NCBI GenBank assembly: GCA_003260025.2
Contig: QFZU02000178.1
Location: forward strand, 1-64,000
DNA from: Microbispora triticiradicis
Lineage (GTDB): Bacteria > Actinomycetota > Actinomycetes > Streptosporangiales > Streptosporangiaceae
Direction: 5' to 3'
Length of the DNA stretch: 64,000 bases
The position numbers and the translations under genes are program-made. The first letter of the stretch is position 1. Each line of letters opens with the position of its first letter. This document shows positions 42,831 through 52,261 of the stretch, in pieces. The notes under the pieces were generated by a model. That model was not told where the DNA came from and ran no database searches. It saw only the letters and a program-made list of their open reading frames with translations.

Positions 42831-44387
42831 TCACTCCATGGCCGTGACCAGGTAGACGTCGCTGCCGCCGATGTGACCGAGCAGTTCGTCGAGGCGCGCG
42901 GCCGGAAGCGCGATCACCAGCCCGGTGCGCGCCTCGCCTCCGAGCAGGTCGAGAACCGTGACGTCGGTGAAGACCCGGGCGGCCGCGGGGCGGCCACGCA
43001 CGGCCGGCGACGGCACCAGGCGCAGTGTCGCCGTCGTTCCCTGGGCGACTCCGTCGGCGAACAGCCGGCCGTTCGGGGGCCGGACCGTGACGACGACCCT
43101 GCCCACGGCCGCGCCTGGAGGCAACCGGGGACCAAGCGCATCCGGGTCCACCGGCGCGCCCTCCGCCACGGCCCGCAACGTGTACCGCCCCGCGGCTTCC
43201 CCCGCCGAGGGACCGCTCACGTCAGCGGCCGTGAGCACCTGGTACGAGCGCAACGCGTGCACGGCCGTCCAGCCGGCCGGCGAGGTGAGGGATCGGATCG
43301 CCAGCCCTCCCCCGGCCACCAGGATCCCCAGGACGGCGGCCGCGCCCACCAGCCACGGGGTGAGCCGCAGTGGCCGCGCAGGGGATCCGCCCTGCGCGGG
43401 CGCAGGAGGATCCATGTGCGAATCAGCCGACCGGACCGGGGGCGGGCCATGAAGTACGCCCCGCGGGGAGGCGTCCGGCGGCGTGGCCCTCGCCTCCGGT
43501 CGCGGATCCGGGAAGCCGAGGCTGGCCACATGCTCGCTGTCGACCGCTCCGACGGTCCAGAGCTTGTCCAGTTGCCGCCACTGCTCCGCCTCGGCGCGGT
43601 ATTCGGTGGGCCGCCGCAGACCCATCGTGTCCAGCAGTGTCCAGCGGTACACGTCGAAGGCGGCGCGGAAGAGCTCGCCGTACGGCTCGGCGGCACGCAC
43701 CGCGCCACGGTAACCGGCCCAGGCGACCAGCAGACCGCTCCAGCAGCAGAGGAGCGCCCCGTACCACGGGAGCAGGGCGGTGCCGAGCGCTCCGCCGAGC
43801 AGGGAGAAGACCAGGCCGAGCCCGCTGACCGTGATCATCAGGTCGAGGTCGCCGGCCGCGGAGGCGAACGCCTGGTGAAAGGTCTCGGGAAGGGTCGCGT
43901 ACAGGCGCGGCCACGCGGTGACGCCGTCGATGGCGTATCTGTCGCGGCTGTGGTCCTCGGCTCCGCGCAGGATGTTGCCGAGCGTGGTCGGCATCAGACG
44001 GGATTCGTCGGCCGGATAGAGATGGGACCGGTGGTCGCCGCGCATCGGCTCGTCCGCCGCGGCCGCCGTGAAACGCGTTCGGCACCGCTCGGCCAGGCGC
44101 CCGCCGTACGGCAGCGCCTCCCAGTAGCCTTCGTAGATCCTGGTCAGCCCGACGCGCAGTACGGCGATGAGCCGGCTCGCCAGGAGCGCGGCCGCGAGCA
44201 CGAGTCCCGCGAGGGTGACCTGCACCTCGGCGCCCAGCCCGGACCACCAGCGGACCGTGGTGGTCCAGCCTGCCGCCGCGGCACCCTCGGCCGCCAGGGC
44301 GCTCAGGAAGACGAGGACCGGCAGGAACGTCGTGGTGAGCAGCCGCCGGTCGACCACTCCGGACGCCGCCTCGACCAGCCCGCCCAT
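42831..44387 (-). CDS. Membrane protein with C-terminal SAF-like domain (CHAT operon)
   Basis: 518-aa protein with about five membrane segments: two near the N-terminus, a pair around residues 185-230, and one at about 345-365 after a Pro-rich loop. The C-terminal part (ALRSYQVLTAADVSGPS ... EGAPVDPDALGPRL) resembles a SAF beta-clip domain as found in CpaB and antifreeze-like proteins, here probably outside the membrane. I recognise no precise family. Third gene of an operon with the TPR-CHAT protease and the CBS/zinc-ribbon protein; only one base separates it from the latter. Confidence 0.65.
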   Translation of the reverse strand: MGGLVEAASGVVDRRLLTTTFLPVLVFLSALAAEGAAAAGWTTTVRWWSGLGAEVQVTLAGLVLAAALLASRLIAVLRVGLTRIYEGYWEALPYGGRLAERCRTRFTAAAADEPMRGDHRSHLYPADESRLMPTTLGNILRGAEDHSRDRYAIDGVTAWPRLYATLPETFHQAFASAAGDLDLMITVSGLGLVFSLLGGALGTALLPWYGALLCCWSGLLVAWAGYRGAVRAAEPYGELFRAAFDVYRWTLLDTMGLRRPTEYRAEAEQWRQLDKLWTVGAVDSEHVASLGFPDPRPEARATPPDASPRGVLHGPPPVRSADSHMDPPAPAQGGSPARPLRLTPWLVGAAAVLGILVAGGGLAIRSLTSPAGWTAVHALRSYQVLTAADVSGPSAGEAAGRYTLRAVAEGAPVDPDALGPRLPPGAAVGRVVVTVRPPNGRLFADGVAQGTTATLRLVPSPAVRGRPAAARVFTDVTVLDLLGGEARTGLVIALPAARLDELLGHIGGSDVYLVTAME

Positions 44388-44388
44388 G

Positions 44389-44901
44389 TCACCCGTTCCA
44401 GTAGGGGACGAAGTCGTGGTCGCCGTACTGGCAGGTGTAGCGGCGGGCTTGGCTGAACCGGCGGAAGGTGTTCGTGTTGCCGCACTCCGCGCACCGGATG
44501 CGGCTCGTGACGACCTCGGCCCGCCTGCCGGGCGGCTGGGCGTCGCCCAACTGCCTCCCGGAGAGAAGACCGGAGGAGGCGCTGCCGACGATCTCGGCCT
44601 TGATCGCCTCGGCGGTGACCACGCCGGTGACGCGCCCCTCCTGGACGATCACAAGTCCCGGCACGCCCGCCACCAGCGCGTGCAGCAGGTCCGCCGAGCC
44701 GAGCACATCCGTGATCGGGGTGTCCATCGCGACGACGCAAGCCTGGCCTGCCTCCCCTGCCCTGACGAGCCCGGCCGGCGCGCCGTCCTCGTCGACCAGG
44801 ACCGTGAATGTCGTTCCCCGGTCGGGGTCCCCCGGCTCTCGTGCGTCCGTCACGGTGAAATCGCCTGTCATCAACTCGGAGATGGGCCGTCGCCGCTCCA
44901 C
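44389..44901 (-). CDS. CBS-like domain protein with zinc ribbon
   Basis: 170-aa protein. The middle part (VVAMDTPITDVLGSADLLHA ... VIVQEGRVTGVVTAEAIKAE) resembles a CBS ligand-binding half, and the C-terminus carries CAECGNTNTF ... YTCQYGDHDF, a small zinc ribbon. It could bind an adenine nucleotide and relay it to neighbouring proteins, but no such activity is shown by sequence. The GTG at 44901 has AGGAGG upstream. It sits 18 bp after the CHAT protease gene. Confidence 0.65.
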   Translation of the reverse strand: MERRRPISELMTGDFTVTDAREPGDPDRGTTFTVLVDEDGAPAGLVRAGEAGQACVVAMDTPITDVLGSADLLHALVAGVPGLVIVQEGRVTGVVTAEAIKAEIVGSASSGLLSGRQLGDAQPPGRRAEVVTSRIRCAECGNTNTFRRFSQARRYTCQYGDHDFVPYWNG

Positions 44902-44919
44902 TCGACCTCCTGTCCGCGA

Positions 44920-47823
44920 TCAGAGCCAGTCGCCGATCAACTCGAAGGGCGCCCAGTGGTAGGGGTCGGCGAACGCCGGGACATTGAGATTCGGCTCGCC
45001 GCCGACGTCCATGGCGAGCCTCGCCTGGAGCATGCCGACCTCCGCCACCTCCCGCTGCTCCTCGTCCAGCTCGGGGTGGTCCACCAGGTTCCCGAACAGG
45101 CCGGCCGCGGCCGGGAAGTAACCGGCCGCGAGATGGAGCCGTGCCTCCTCCAGCCGTACGACGGCCAGGGCGCGCGGGTCACCGGCCAGCCGCGAGCGGG
45201 CACCGCGCGCGTATTCGAGCGCGTCGGCGATCGTCCGGTCGCGGAGCCACAGCTGGGCTTGGCGCAGGGCCTCGGCCTTGGACGCACCGGCCCGCAGCGC
45301 CGCGTAGAACCTCCCGAACAGCATGCTGGTCGACAGCTCGTCCACCCGCCAGAGCGCGACCAGCGCCGAGGGCGCGCCGGCGTACAGCAGCGCCCGTGTC
45401 AGGCCGATCAGCTCGTCCCCCGGCCGGCGTTCGCTCACGCCGGTCTCGCAGGCCGCGAGCGTCACGAGGTCCACGTCCAGCCGCAGCCCGAGGATGTCCT
45501 CCGCGGTCAGCCGGCCGCCGGCGAGTTCGATGCCGGAGCGCATCGGCTCCATCGGGTCGAACACGCCGTGCGTCGCGAAGTGGATGACGTCCGGTGCGCC
45601 TCCGGGCTCGGCCAGCCTGGCGATCAGCGCCTCCCGGGTCGCCTGGGCCGCCGCCGGCACCCCCTGCCCGCCGAACTCCGCCGAGACCGCCAGCGCCTGT
45701 TCCCTCGCGAAGGCCAGCGGGTGCTCCGCGGGCGGATCGGCGACGATGAGCGCGGTCTCGCGGCGCGTCCTGCGCTTGGCCTGGCAGTAGCGCAGCACGG
45801 AGGCCGACGGCACGAGGACGACCGGGTTCCGGTCGATCAGCGGACCGCCGCCGACGGGTACGGCGTGCAGAGGCAGCAGATGGAGCGCGTCATGCGGCAC
45901 CAGGTACACCACGTCCCCGGGCCCGGCCCACTGGACGACCGGCGCGAGCAACCGGACCAGCCGGTCGTCGGCGAGGAGCCGTCCGAGCCCCGCGCGCTCG
46001 CCTGACAGCGTCCCGCGGACCTCCTCGGCCAGTTCCCGGAGCTCGGCGCGGGTCACCTCCACCGTGACGACCTGCGGTTCCGGCGCGTCCGCCGTCACAC
46101 CGAAGACGAACGTCTCGTGGTCGGTGACGTAGTACTCCGCCAGGACCAGGCGCCCGGGCGGGCCGGAAACGACGCCGGGTGACGTCTCGCCGGCCCGCCC
46201 GTCCGAGCGGGATCCGGCCGCCGGGGAGATCGGGGTGTCGTCCAATTCGGCCTCCTCACGCGGGCGGTTCGCTCCGGCGGGAGCCAGCAGAGCGGCGATG
46301 CCGTTCCAGCCGAGGCGTTCCCCTCGGCGCATCGACACGTACTCCGGAGCCTCCTCGCCGAGCCGGTCCTCCAGACGGCGCAGGACGGTCAGCGTCTCCC
46401 GGTGGGCCGTCAGCGACGCCGCGTCCGCGGACCCGCCGCCACGCAGGTCCCCCTCCAGGACGCGGAGCCGGTGTCGCGCCCGGGCCTCCTCCGCGAGGAT
46501 CGCCTCCGGCGGTCCGGGCGGTGCGGGGAGGGCGGTCAGAGCGAGACGGCGTACGAGCTCCTGCCCCCGCGCGGCGTCGGCCCATTCCAGCGCGCCCGTC
46601 CGATCGTGCAGGTGGAGTGACAGCCTGACCAGCATGTCCAGGGCGTCGAGGCGGGACTCGCTGAAGAAGGTGACGGCGTCCGCCTCGTCCAGCAGAGCCC
46701 GGCGGGCGTCCCCGATCGCCTCGGCGGCGGCGAGGTAGGCGACGCGCGCCCGCTCGTAGTCCTCCTCCACCATGCTGGTCTCGGCCAGGAGGACACGCGC
46801 CTCGTAGACCATGTGGGGATCCGCGAGCGTCTCAGCCTCTTTCAGAGCCTCCTGCAGATGGCGGCGGGCCAGGGGGAAGTCCCCCTCGTCCCGTGCCAGC
46901 AGGCCCAGGTCGCTGAGGGTCGAGACGACCGCGCGCCGGTAGCCGGCCCGCCGCTGTATCGCCAGTGCCCGCTCGTGCAACCGGCGGGCCTCGCCGTGCT
47001 CTCCGGTGAGCTGGAAGAGGGACGCCAGGGCGCCCAGGTCGTCGGAGACACCGAGCTCGGCGCCGATCTCCTGATTGATGGCCAAGGAGACCACGAAGCA
47101 CTCGATGGCCTCGGTGTGCCTTCCCTGGGCGTCCAGCGCCCTGCCCACGTTGTGCGTCGCGGCCGCCTCGCTCTCCTTGTTTCCCGCGGCGGCGTAGGCC
47201 TCGGCCGCCTCCCGGGCCAGCCGCTCGGCCGAATCCGGGTTGTTCAGCAGTTCGTGTACCAGGCCGAGGGTCAGCAGCACATGCCCGAGCGGCTCCGGAC
47301 GATCACCTCGCCGGGCCGCCGGCAGGATGTCCTCGAGCAGCCCGCGCGCCTCGGTGATCCGTCCCTGGTCCTTGACCGCGACGGCCAGGTTGACGGCCAC
47401 GCGGACGGCGTCCTCCTGCGAGCCGATCTGCCGCAGCCTCTTCAGCGCTTCGCGATGGGACTTCTCCGCAGCCGCGAGCAGGCCGAGGTCTCGTCGCACC
47501 AGCCCGAGAGTGTCCAGGGTGAGCGCGTACTGCTCCACCTGCTCCACAGCCGCGCCGGCGTCGACGCCGGCGAGCAGTTCGCAGGCCTCGGTCAGCGCCC
47601 GGAGGGCATCGCGCCCGCGGCCCGCTTTCAGCAGCGCCAGCCCCAGTCGCTGCCGCAGGGCCGACCTGACCGCCTGATCCGCGCCCTTGCTGTCGGCGAG
47701 CCTGCAGGCCCGCCGGTACTCGCGCGCCGCCTCTCCCGGTCTTCCGGCCGCCAGGCGGCGCCGGGCACGAGCGACATGTCGCGTCCACGGCCCGCTCTTC
47801 CGGACGCGCAACCGCCTCGGCAT
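44920..47823 (-). CDS. TPR-CHAT caspase-like protease
   Basis: About 967 aa. Residues from roughly 20 to 480 are tetratricopeptide repeats (EYRRACRLADSKG, AERLAREAAEAYAAAGNKES and so on). The C-terminal third is a CHAT domain with the catalytic dyad His in IHFATHGVFD and Cys in LAACETG. CHAT proteases (separase/HetF relatives) act as effectors in bacterial conflict systems, including the Craspase/TPR-CHAT (Csx29) case. Here there is no CRISPR. The ATG at 47823 follows GGAGG; a GTG at 47853 is the alternative. It is the first gene of a three-gene operon, divergent from a related membrane/TPR protein. Confidence 0.85.
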   Translation of the reverse strand: MPRRLRVRKSGPWTRHVARARRRLAAGRPGEAAREYRRACRLADSKGADQAVRSALRQRLGLALLKAGRGRDALRALTEACELLAGVDAGAAVEQVEQYALTLDTLGLVRRDLGLLAAAEKSHREALKRLRQIGSQEDAVRVAVNLAVAVKDQGRITEARGLLEDILPAARRGDRPEPLGHVLLTLGLVHELLNNPDSAERLAREAAEAYAAAGNKESEAAATHNVGRALDAQGRHTEAIECFVVSLAINQEIGAELGVSDDLGALASLFQLTGEHGEARRLHERALAIQRRAGYRRAVVSTLSDLGLLARDEGDFPLARRHLQEALKEAETLADPHMVYEARVLLAETSMVEEDYERARVAYLAAAEAIGDARRALLDEADAVTFFSESRLDALDMLVRLSLHLHDRTGALEWADAARGQELVRRLALTALPAPPGPPEAILAEEARARHRLRVLEGDLRGGGSADAASLTAHRETLTVLRRLEDRLGEEAPEYVSMRRGERLGWNGIAALLAPAGANRPREEAELDDTPISPAAGSRSDGRAGETSPGVVSGPPGRLVLAEYYVTDHETFVFGVTADAPEPQVVTVEVTRAELRELAEEVRGTLSGERAGLGRLLADDRLVRLLAPVVQWAGPGDVVYLVPHDALHLLPLHAVPVGGGPLIDRNPVVLVPSASVLRYCQAKRRTRRETALIVADPPAEHPLAFAREQALAVSAEFGGQGVPAAAQATREALIARLAEPGGAPDVIHFATHGVFDPMEPMRSGIELAGGRLTAEDILGLRLDVDLVTLAACETGVSERRPGDELIGLTRALLYAGAPSALVALWRVDELSTSMLFGRFYAALRAGASKAEALRQAQLWLRDRTIADALEYARGARSRLAGDPRALAVVRLEEARLHLAAGYFPAAAGLFGNLVDHPELDEEQREVAEVGMLQARLAMDVGGEPNLNVPAFADPYHWAPFELIGDWL

Positions 47824-47989
47824 GGCCCTCCGCGCTGCTCGCTCGCCGCCCACTCAGATCCAATCGCCGCCACGCCGAAGCTAGCCCCACCGGATCGCGC
47901 CGAGAAGGCGTGATGCGCATTCGTGATGGAAGGTGCACCATGAGTGAACCGGCACCCGCACCGAAGCGTCTGCAGCGGTGGGAGGCATT

Positions 47990-50290
47990 GTGTCCGACGG
48001 AAACCGCACCTCCGGCCGCACCCTTCGCCGGCTGCTTTCCGACCAGCGCGCCGTACGCAGGTACGGCCCGGTCATCCGCCTACCCGGGCGGGCCGATCGC
48101 CTGTCCTCGTGGGCGTCGGGCATCGCCTGCGTGCTCCCGGCCGCGCTGGGCGTCTGGGCGGCGACGCGAGCCGGCGGGTCACCCGCCTGGACACCCGCGG
48201 CAGCCGGGCTTCTGGTCAGCGTGCACGTGACGGTCCGGATGACGACGCGGCGCGGCCTGATCCGCCGGCGGGTCCGGCTCCGGCGCTGGGGTGAACTCAT
48301 CGTCCTCGCCGCCGGCGCGTTGCTGGTCCTCTCCCCCACCGGCGCGTGGATCGCCGGCGCGTGGGCCGGGGCGACCTGGGCGACGGCGTACGGCGGGACG
48401 CTGCTCGCACTCGCCGTACTCGCGTCGCGGGTCGTGGTCGGCGTCTACCGCACGTTCGTGAACCTTCTGGGGACGCGCCGCCCCAGCACGCTCATCCGGG
48501 TTCCCCTGGCAGGAGCGTCGGTCGTGGCGAACCTGCTGCTGCGCTGTGCCTGGGCGCCGTTCCTGATGGCCTTCGTGATGCATCCCGACGCGCGGCTCGC
48601 CGCGCCCGCGCTCACCCTGGCCGCACTGGAGACGATCATGACGATCGACCAGGCCGTCGCCGAAACGTTGACGGAACAGCGGTCGGATCTGCGGGCGTTC
48701 CACACCCCCGGCTCCCGTGGCGTGGACCCCGCGGCCGAGGTCATGCGTTACACACTCGCCGTCCTGGAACATCGGGCGATCCCTCCCGTCTCCCGGCTCG
48801 CGGAGATTCTGGACCAGGAGGCGTCCGCCCTGCGCGTGTCCGCATACCTGGGCGAGTGGCTCTACGACGGCGTCCTGTCCCGTCCCCGCAGGCCCGATCG
48901 CACGCTGGTCGCCATGCTGCTCCTGGACGCGCGGCTCACCGCCGGCGCCGCCTCCACCGACGCGGCCCTGCGCCGCGTCGAACTGGCCGAGCTCGCCTTG
49001 GACCTCGTCGACGCGGAGGTGCTGCCGCGGATCCAGCCCCGGCACGCCGCACGCCTGACCCGCTACCTGGCGATCCAGCGCACCGCCTGCCTCTGGCAGC
49101 GGGCGGAGATCTACCAGTACCGCGGGTGGGAGGACGAGGTGCTGGCCACCTGGAAGGAGTGCGCCCGGCGTTACGCCGAGCTCGGCTTCCCCCGGTTGGC
49201 CGCCCAGGCCAGGCACACCGCGTGGAGCCGCCTGCTCAGCAGGCACGGGCTCGACTCCGTGGACCTGGACCACGAACTCCTCTCACCTGGCGACAGCCCG
49301 TACGTCCGCAGCAGCGCCATGCTGGGCCTGGCCGTCGCCCGGCAGCTGAGCGGCGACGAGGAGGGCGCACGCCGCCTGGCGGCGGACGCGGCGGCCGTTC
49401 CCCGAGGAGGGCTCAGGGAGTGGTTCGCCTGGGGCCGGGAGCATTTCTCCGGCCTCAGCCCGTATCCGTTCGTCCTGCTGATGTCCGGCCAAGCGCACCG
49501 GAACCTGAACAAGCAGTTGTCCTCGTGGCTTTCACGGCGCACTGTCCCACCCCATCCGGCCTGGGGTAACCCCATCCGGGATCTCGTCCTCCGCGCCGAC
49601 GGGCTGGTGCAGGAAGGACGGGCCATCGAGGCCGCCGCGCTCTTCGCCGACGCCGCGCGCCGTGCCCGCGCCGCCGGTCAGCTGATCTGGGAGATGACCG
49701 CGCTGACCGGGTTGTCGCAGCTCGCGAGGTTCGTCGGTGACGCGGGACTGGCCAGGGACAGTCTGCTCGAGGCGATGCGATCGGCGGAGGATCTGCGGGG
49801 GCGCGCTCTGAGCCCCGAGCTGCGCATCAGCGCCGGCGGATCGATCAGCGGCCTGTACGACCTGGCGGTGTGGCTGTTCGCCTCGTCCGCCCCGGCCGAT
49901 CCCGGGACGGCCGACGGCGAAGACGGCGGCCGGGCCGGACCGGCGAGCCCGGCGGTCACCGCATGGCACTTCTCGGAGCTGGCCCGATCCCGCGTCTTCC
50001 TCGAACTCCTCGGCGAGCGGCTGGCGCCGCCGTCCGCGTCCGGGACCGCGCGAGAACGCGACGCCTACGAGAACTACCTCCGCCTTCGTGATCGGTCGTC
50101 GTCACGGAGCGCAGGTCCGGAGGAGGCGCTGGCTCTGCGGAAGGCACGCGAGGAGTGGCACCGCGCGTGTGAGGAACTCGCCGCGGTGGACGGCGCCTCG
50201 GCCGAGTACGCGACCCTGCGGCTCGGCCGCCCGATCGACTATGAGGAACTGCGCCGCCTCCTCACCCCGTCGCATCGCCCGTACGCCTGA
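47990..50290 (+). CDS. Membrane-anchored TPR protein lacking its CHAT domain
   Basis: About 766 aa with four hydrophobic segments in the first 200 residues, then helical TPR-like sequence (ALRRVELAELALDLVDAEV, ALFADAARRARAAGQL). The C-terminal section (HFSELARSRVFLELLGERL, CEELAAVDGASAEYATLRLG) corresponds to the segment that precedes the CHAT domain in TPR-CHAT proteins. The neighbour has PEYVSMRRGERLGWNGIAAL followed by its CHAT domain; here the protein stops about ten residues later. The protease domain therefore appears absent. The GTG at 47990 follows GGGAGG; another GTG at 47978 is possible. It is divergent from the CHAT operon across about 150 bp. Confidence 0.7.
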   Translation: MSDGNRTSGRTLRRLLSDQRAVRRYGPVIRLPGRADRLSSWASGIACVLPAALGVWAATRAGGSPAWTPAAAGLLVSVHVTVRMTTRRGLIRRRVRLRRWGELIVLAAGALLVLSPTGAWIAGAWAGATWATAYGGTLLALAVLASRVVVGVYRTFVNLLGTRRPSTLIRVPLAGASVVANLLLRCAWAPFLMAFVMHPDARLAAPALTLAALETIMTIDQAVAETLTEQRSDLRAFHTPGSRGVDPAAEVMRYTLAVLEHRAIPPVSRLAEILDQEASALRVSAYLGEWLYDGVLSRPRRPDRTLVAMLLLDARLTAGAASTDAALRRVELAELALDLVDAEVLPRIQPRHAARLTRYLAIQRTACLWQRAEIYQYRGWEDEVLATWKECARRYAELGFPRLAAQARHTAWSRLLSRHGLDSVDLDHELLSPGDSPYVRSSAMLGLAVARQLSGDEEGARRLAADAAAVPRGGLREWFAWGREHFSGLSPYPFVLLMSGQAHRNLNKQLSSWLSRRTVPPHPAWGNPIRDLVLRADGLVQEGRAIEAAALFADAARRARAAGQLIWEMTALTGLSQLARFVGDAGLARDSLLEAMRSAEDLRGRALSPELRISAGGSISGLYDLAVWLFASSAPADPGTADGEDGGRAGPASPAVTAWHFSELARSRVFLELLGERLAPPSASGTARERDAYENYLRLRDRSSSRSAGPEEALALRKAREEWHRACEELAAVDGASAEYATLRLGRPIDYEELRRLLTPSHRPYA

Positions 50291-50323
50291 CTGGTCGAGG
50301 CCGGCGAGGCGGCTCGTTCGGGG

Positions 50324-50563
50324 TCAGCTCAGGTCGTCGAACTCGCCGTCCTTGACCCCACCGACGAAGGCGTCCCACTCGGACGGCGTGAACGCGAGAA
50401 CCGGACCGTCCGGATTCTTCGAGTCGCGGACCAGGAACAACCGGTGCGCGTCCGCCTTGTGCTCCGCGCCCGCCTCGGCAGCGTCGGCGACGGCGATCTC
50501 GACACAGTTCGAGCCGTTGCCGCTACGACGGCTCTTTCGCCACGTGACGCGGGACAGGTACAC
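50324..50563 (-). CDS. DUF397 protein
   Basis: 79-aa protein with DUF397 features: WRKSRRSGNGSNCVEIAVA, VRDSKNPDGPVLAFTPSEWD, FVGGVKDGEFD. These small proteins usually accompany an XRE-DUF5753 regulator, as here, in a pair proposed to act like a regulator-antagonist system in Streptomyces development. The GTG at 50563 is preferred (AAGGGG five bases before); a GTG two codons earlier is the alternative. Confidence 0.88.
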   Translation of the reverse strand: MYLSRVTWRKSRRSGNGSNCVEIAVADAAEAGAEHKADAHRLFLVRDSKNPDGPVLAFTPSEWDAFVGGVKDGEFDDLS

Positions 50564-50597
50564 GGACACCCCTTGGCTTCTCTCGACAGGATCGCTC

Positions 50598-51461
50598 TCA
50601 TCGGGACCCCTCGGCCAGCCGCGCGATGAGTCGCCTCGACTCGTCGGGGTCGAGCGCCATCGCTCGAAGATGGTCGAAGGCCAGCGAGTACCGGTAGATC
50701 TCGGCATCGCTTTCGACGTACAGATTACTTGTCGTGCCCTCGACGTACACCACATTTGGATCGTGACTTTCACGGAATTCAAGCAGGGCGAAAGTCCCCG
50801 CTGTCGCGGGGTGCGCGCCCTTGGCGAAGGGCAGCGCCTGGATAGTGACGTTGTCCCGGTCCGCGAACTCCAGAAGCCTCGCGTACTGCTCGCGCATGAT
50901 CGCCTCGGAACCGACCCTGCGGGTGAGCGCGGCCTCGTCGACGACCGTCCAGAACCGCAGCGGGCTCTCGTCCCGGAGCAGCAGCCGCTGCCGGGTCATG
51001 CGCACCTCCACCCGTCGCTCGACCTCGGCCGGGGAGGACAGGCCCATCAGGGCGGCGCGGATGATCTCCCGGGCATACTCGTCGGTCTGCAGCAGGCCGT
51101 GCACGATCATGCCGTCGTAGCTGCGGATGAACGCCGCGTCGGCTTCGAGCTGGATGTAGGCCGAGTAGTCACTCGGCAGCGAGTCAGCGTAGGCGTCCCA
51201 CCAGCCCCGGGTGCGGGCCGTCCTGGCCAGCGCGTGCAGGCCGGCCCGCCTGTCGTCGGCCAGTTCGTAGAGGTCGAGCATGCGGGTGAGGTCCGGCGAG
51301 GTGATCCCGACGCGGGCCGTCTCGATCCTGGACACCTTCGCCGCCGACCAGCCGAGGCGCTCGGCGGCGTCCTCCAGGGTCAGCTCTTTGCGTTCGCGCA
51401 GCCTGCGCAGTTCGCCGGCCAGCCGTCTGCGCCGGACCGTGGGCCCACGCCCGTTCGTCAC
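50598..51461 (-). CDS. XRE-family regulator with DUF5753 domain
   Basis: 287-aa DNA-binding protein. The N-terminal HTH (LRRLRERKELTLEDAAERLG, WSAAKVSRIET) is followed by the DUF5753 domain (HGLLQTDEYAREI, ESPLRFWTVVDEAALTRRVG, VTIQALPFAKGAHPATAGTF). GTG 51461 is chosen for the GGGGAGG just upstream. It forms a conserved set with DUF397 and the divergent HATPase. A nested palindrome about 85 bp upstream (51538-51560) is a likely self-operator. Confidence 0.9.
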   Translation of the reverse strand: MTNGRGPTVRRRRLAGELRRLRERKELTLEDAAERLGWSAAKVSRIETARVGITSPDLTRMLDLYELADDRRAGLHALARTARTRGWWDAYADSLPSDYSAYIQLEADAAFIRSYDGMIVHGLLQTDEYAREIIRAALMGLSSPAEVERRVEVRMTRQRLLLRDESPLRFWTVVDEAALTRRVGSEAIMREQYARLLEFADRDNVTIQALPFAKGAHPATAGTFALLEFRESHDPNVVYVEGTTSNLYVESDAEIYRYSLAFDHLRAMALDPDESRRLIARLAEGSR

Positions 51462-51537
51462 GGAAACCTCCCCGATCGTCACGCACAGTGTGCCGCCCCA
51501 GGAGGGACCGCATCAGGGAAACCAGCGAAGACGTTAC

Positions 51538-51560
51538 GCGAAGCAAATTTGCAATTTCGC
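51538..51560. promoter_or_regulatory. Nested AT-rich palindrome between XRE and HATPase genes
   Basis: A perfect GCAAATTTGC core (51543-51552) flanked by GCGAA and TTCGC arms. It is conspicuously AT-rich in a GC-rich divergent promoter region, so a candidate operator of the XRE regulator. Confidence 0.45.
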
Positions 51561-51672
51561 TTGCCTCGTCGCTTCCGAAGGATGACCATCAGAGCGAACC
51601 ACTCACGTTGCGTTATCGATCGATGACTGAATGCGCTCAAACGGGTGTCAAGCTGGCGAGAAGGGGTCGAAG

Positions 51673-52200
51673 ATGCGGACGGGCGACCATGGACATCAGG
51701 CTGTGAGGTCGGCCTCGTCCCGGCCTTCCACGGGCAGCTGGGTGGCGCCTGAGCCGTACGCCGATCCCGGCTGTGCGGGTCTCCCGCAGCACGCGACGAA
51801 GGCGGTGGAACTGCTGGGACAGATCGACCTGCCCGGTGAGGCCGCGTCGGTGCGGAAGGCGCGTCACTACCTTCGGGTGCTCCTGGCCGGGACCGGCCAC
51901 CCGCAGGCCGACTACGCCGTGCTGCTGGTCAGCGAACTCGTCGCCAACGCCGTACGGCACTCCGACTCGCGCCTGCCCCGCGGACAGGTGACCGTTGCTG
52001 TCGCCCAACGCTCAGGAACGCTCCACGTCGACGTCATCGACGCGGGCTCGGCCACCAGCTCACCCCGCGTACAGGTCGGCACCGACACAGAGACGTGCAC
52101 GGGCCGTGGGCTGTGGCTGGTCCAGGAGCTGGCGGCGGCCTGGGGCTGGCATGAGAGCAAGGCGGGGCGGGTGGTCTGGTTCCAGCTCACGAACGGCTGA
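51673..52200 (+). CDS. RsbW-like ATP-binding regulatory protein (HATPase_c)
   Basis: 175-aa GHKL-fold protein of the anti-sigma/serine kinase type. It shows the N box (LLVSELVANAVRHSDS), the G1 region (VDVIDAGS) and the G2 region (CTGRGLWLVQELAAAWGW). No receiver or dimerisation domain is present. The ATG at 51673 has AAGGGG upstream. It is divergent from the XRE-DUF397 pair with which such proteins usually co-occur. The exact partner sigma factor is not evident. Confidence 0.85.
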   Translation: MRTGDHGHQAVRSASSRPSTGSWVAPEPYADPGCAGLPQHATKAVELLGQIDLPGEAASVRKARHYLRVLLAGTGHPQADYAVLLVSELVANAVRHSDSRLPRGQVTVAVAQRSGTLHVDVIDAGSATSSPRVQVGTDTETCTGRGLWLVQELAAAWGWHESKAGRVVWFQLTNG

Positions 52201-52261
52201 ACGGCTTACCAGACCTCCTGATGCCCAAATCCATCGACATCACGACCTTTGTCCAGCCCAC

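Noticed and set aside
44920-47823. Type III-E CRISPR-associated TPR-CHAT (Csx29)
   Set aside because: No Cas effector or CRISPR array in the window; only the domain pairing is shared.
47940-48230. ATG at 47940 with a good GGAAGG site before the membrane/TPR gene
   Set aside because: Its frame differs from that of the TPR protein and the product is low complexity; 47990 has its own ribosome site.
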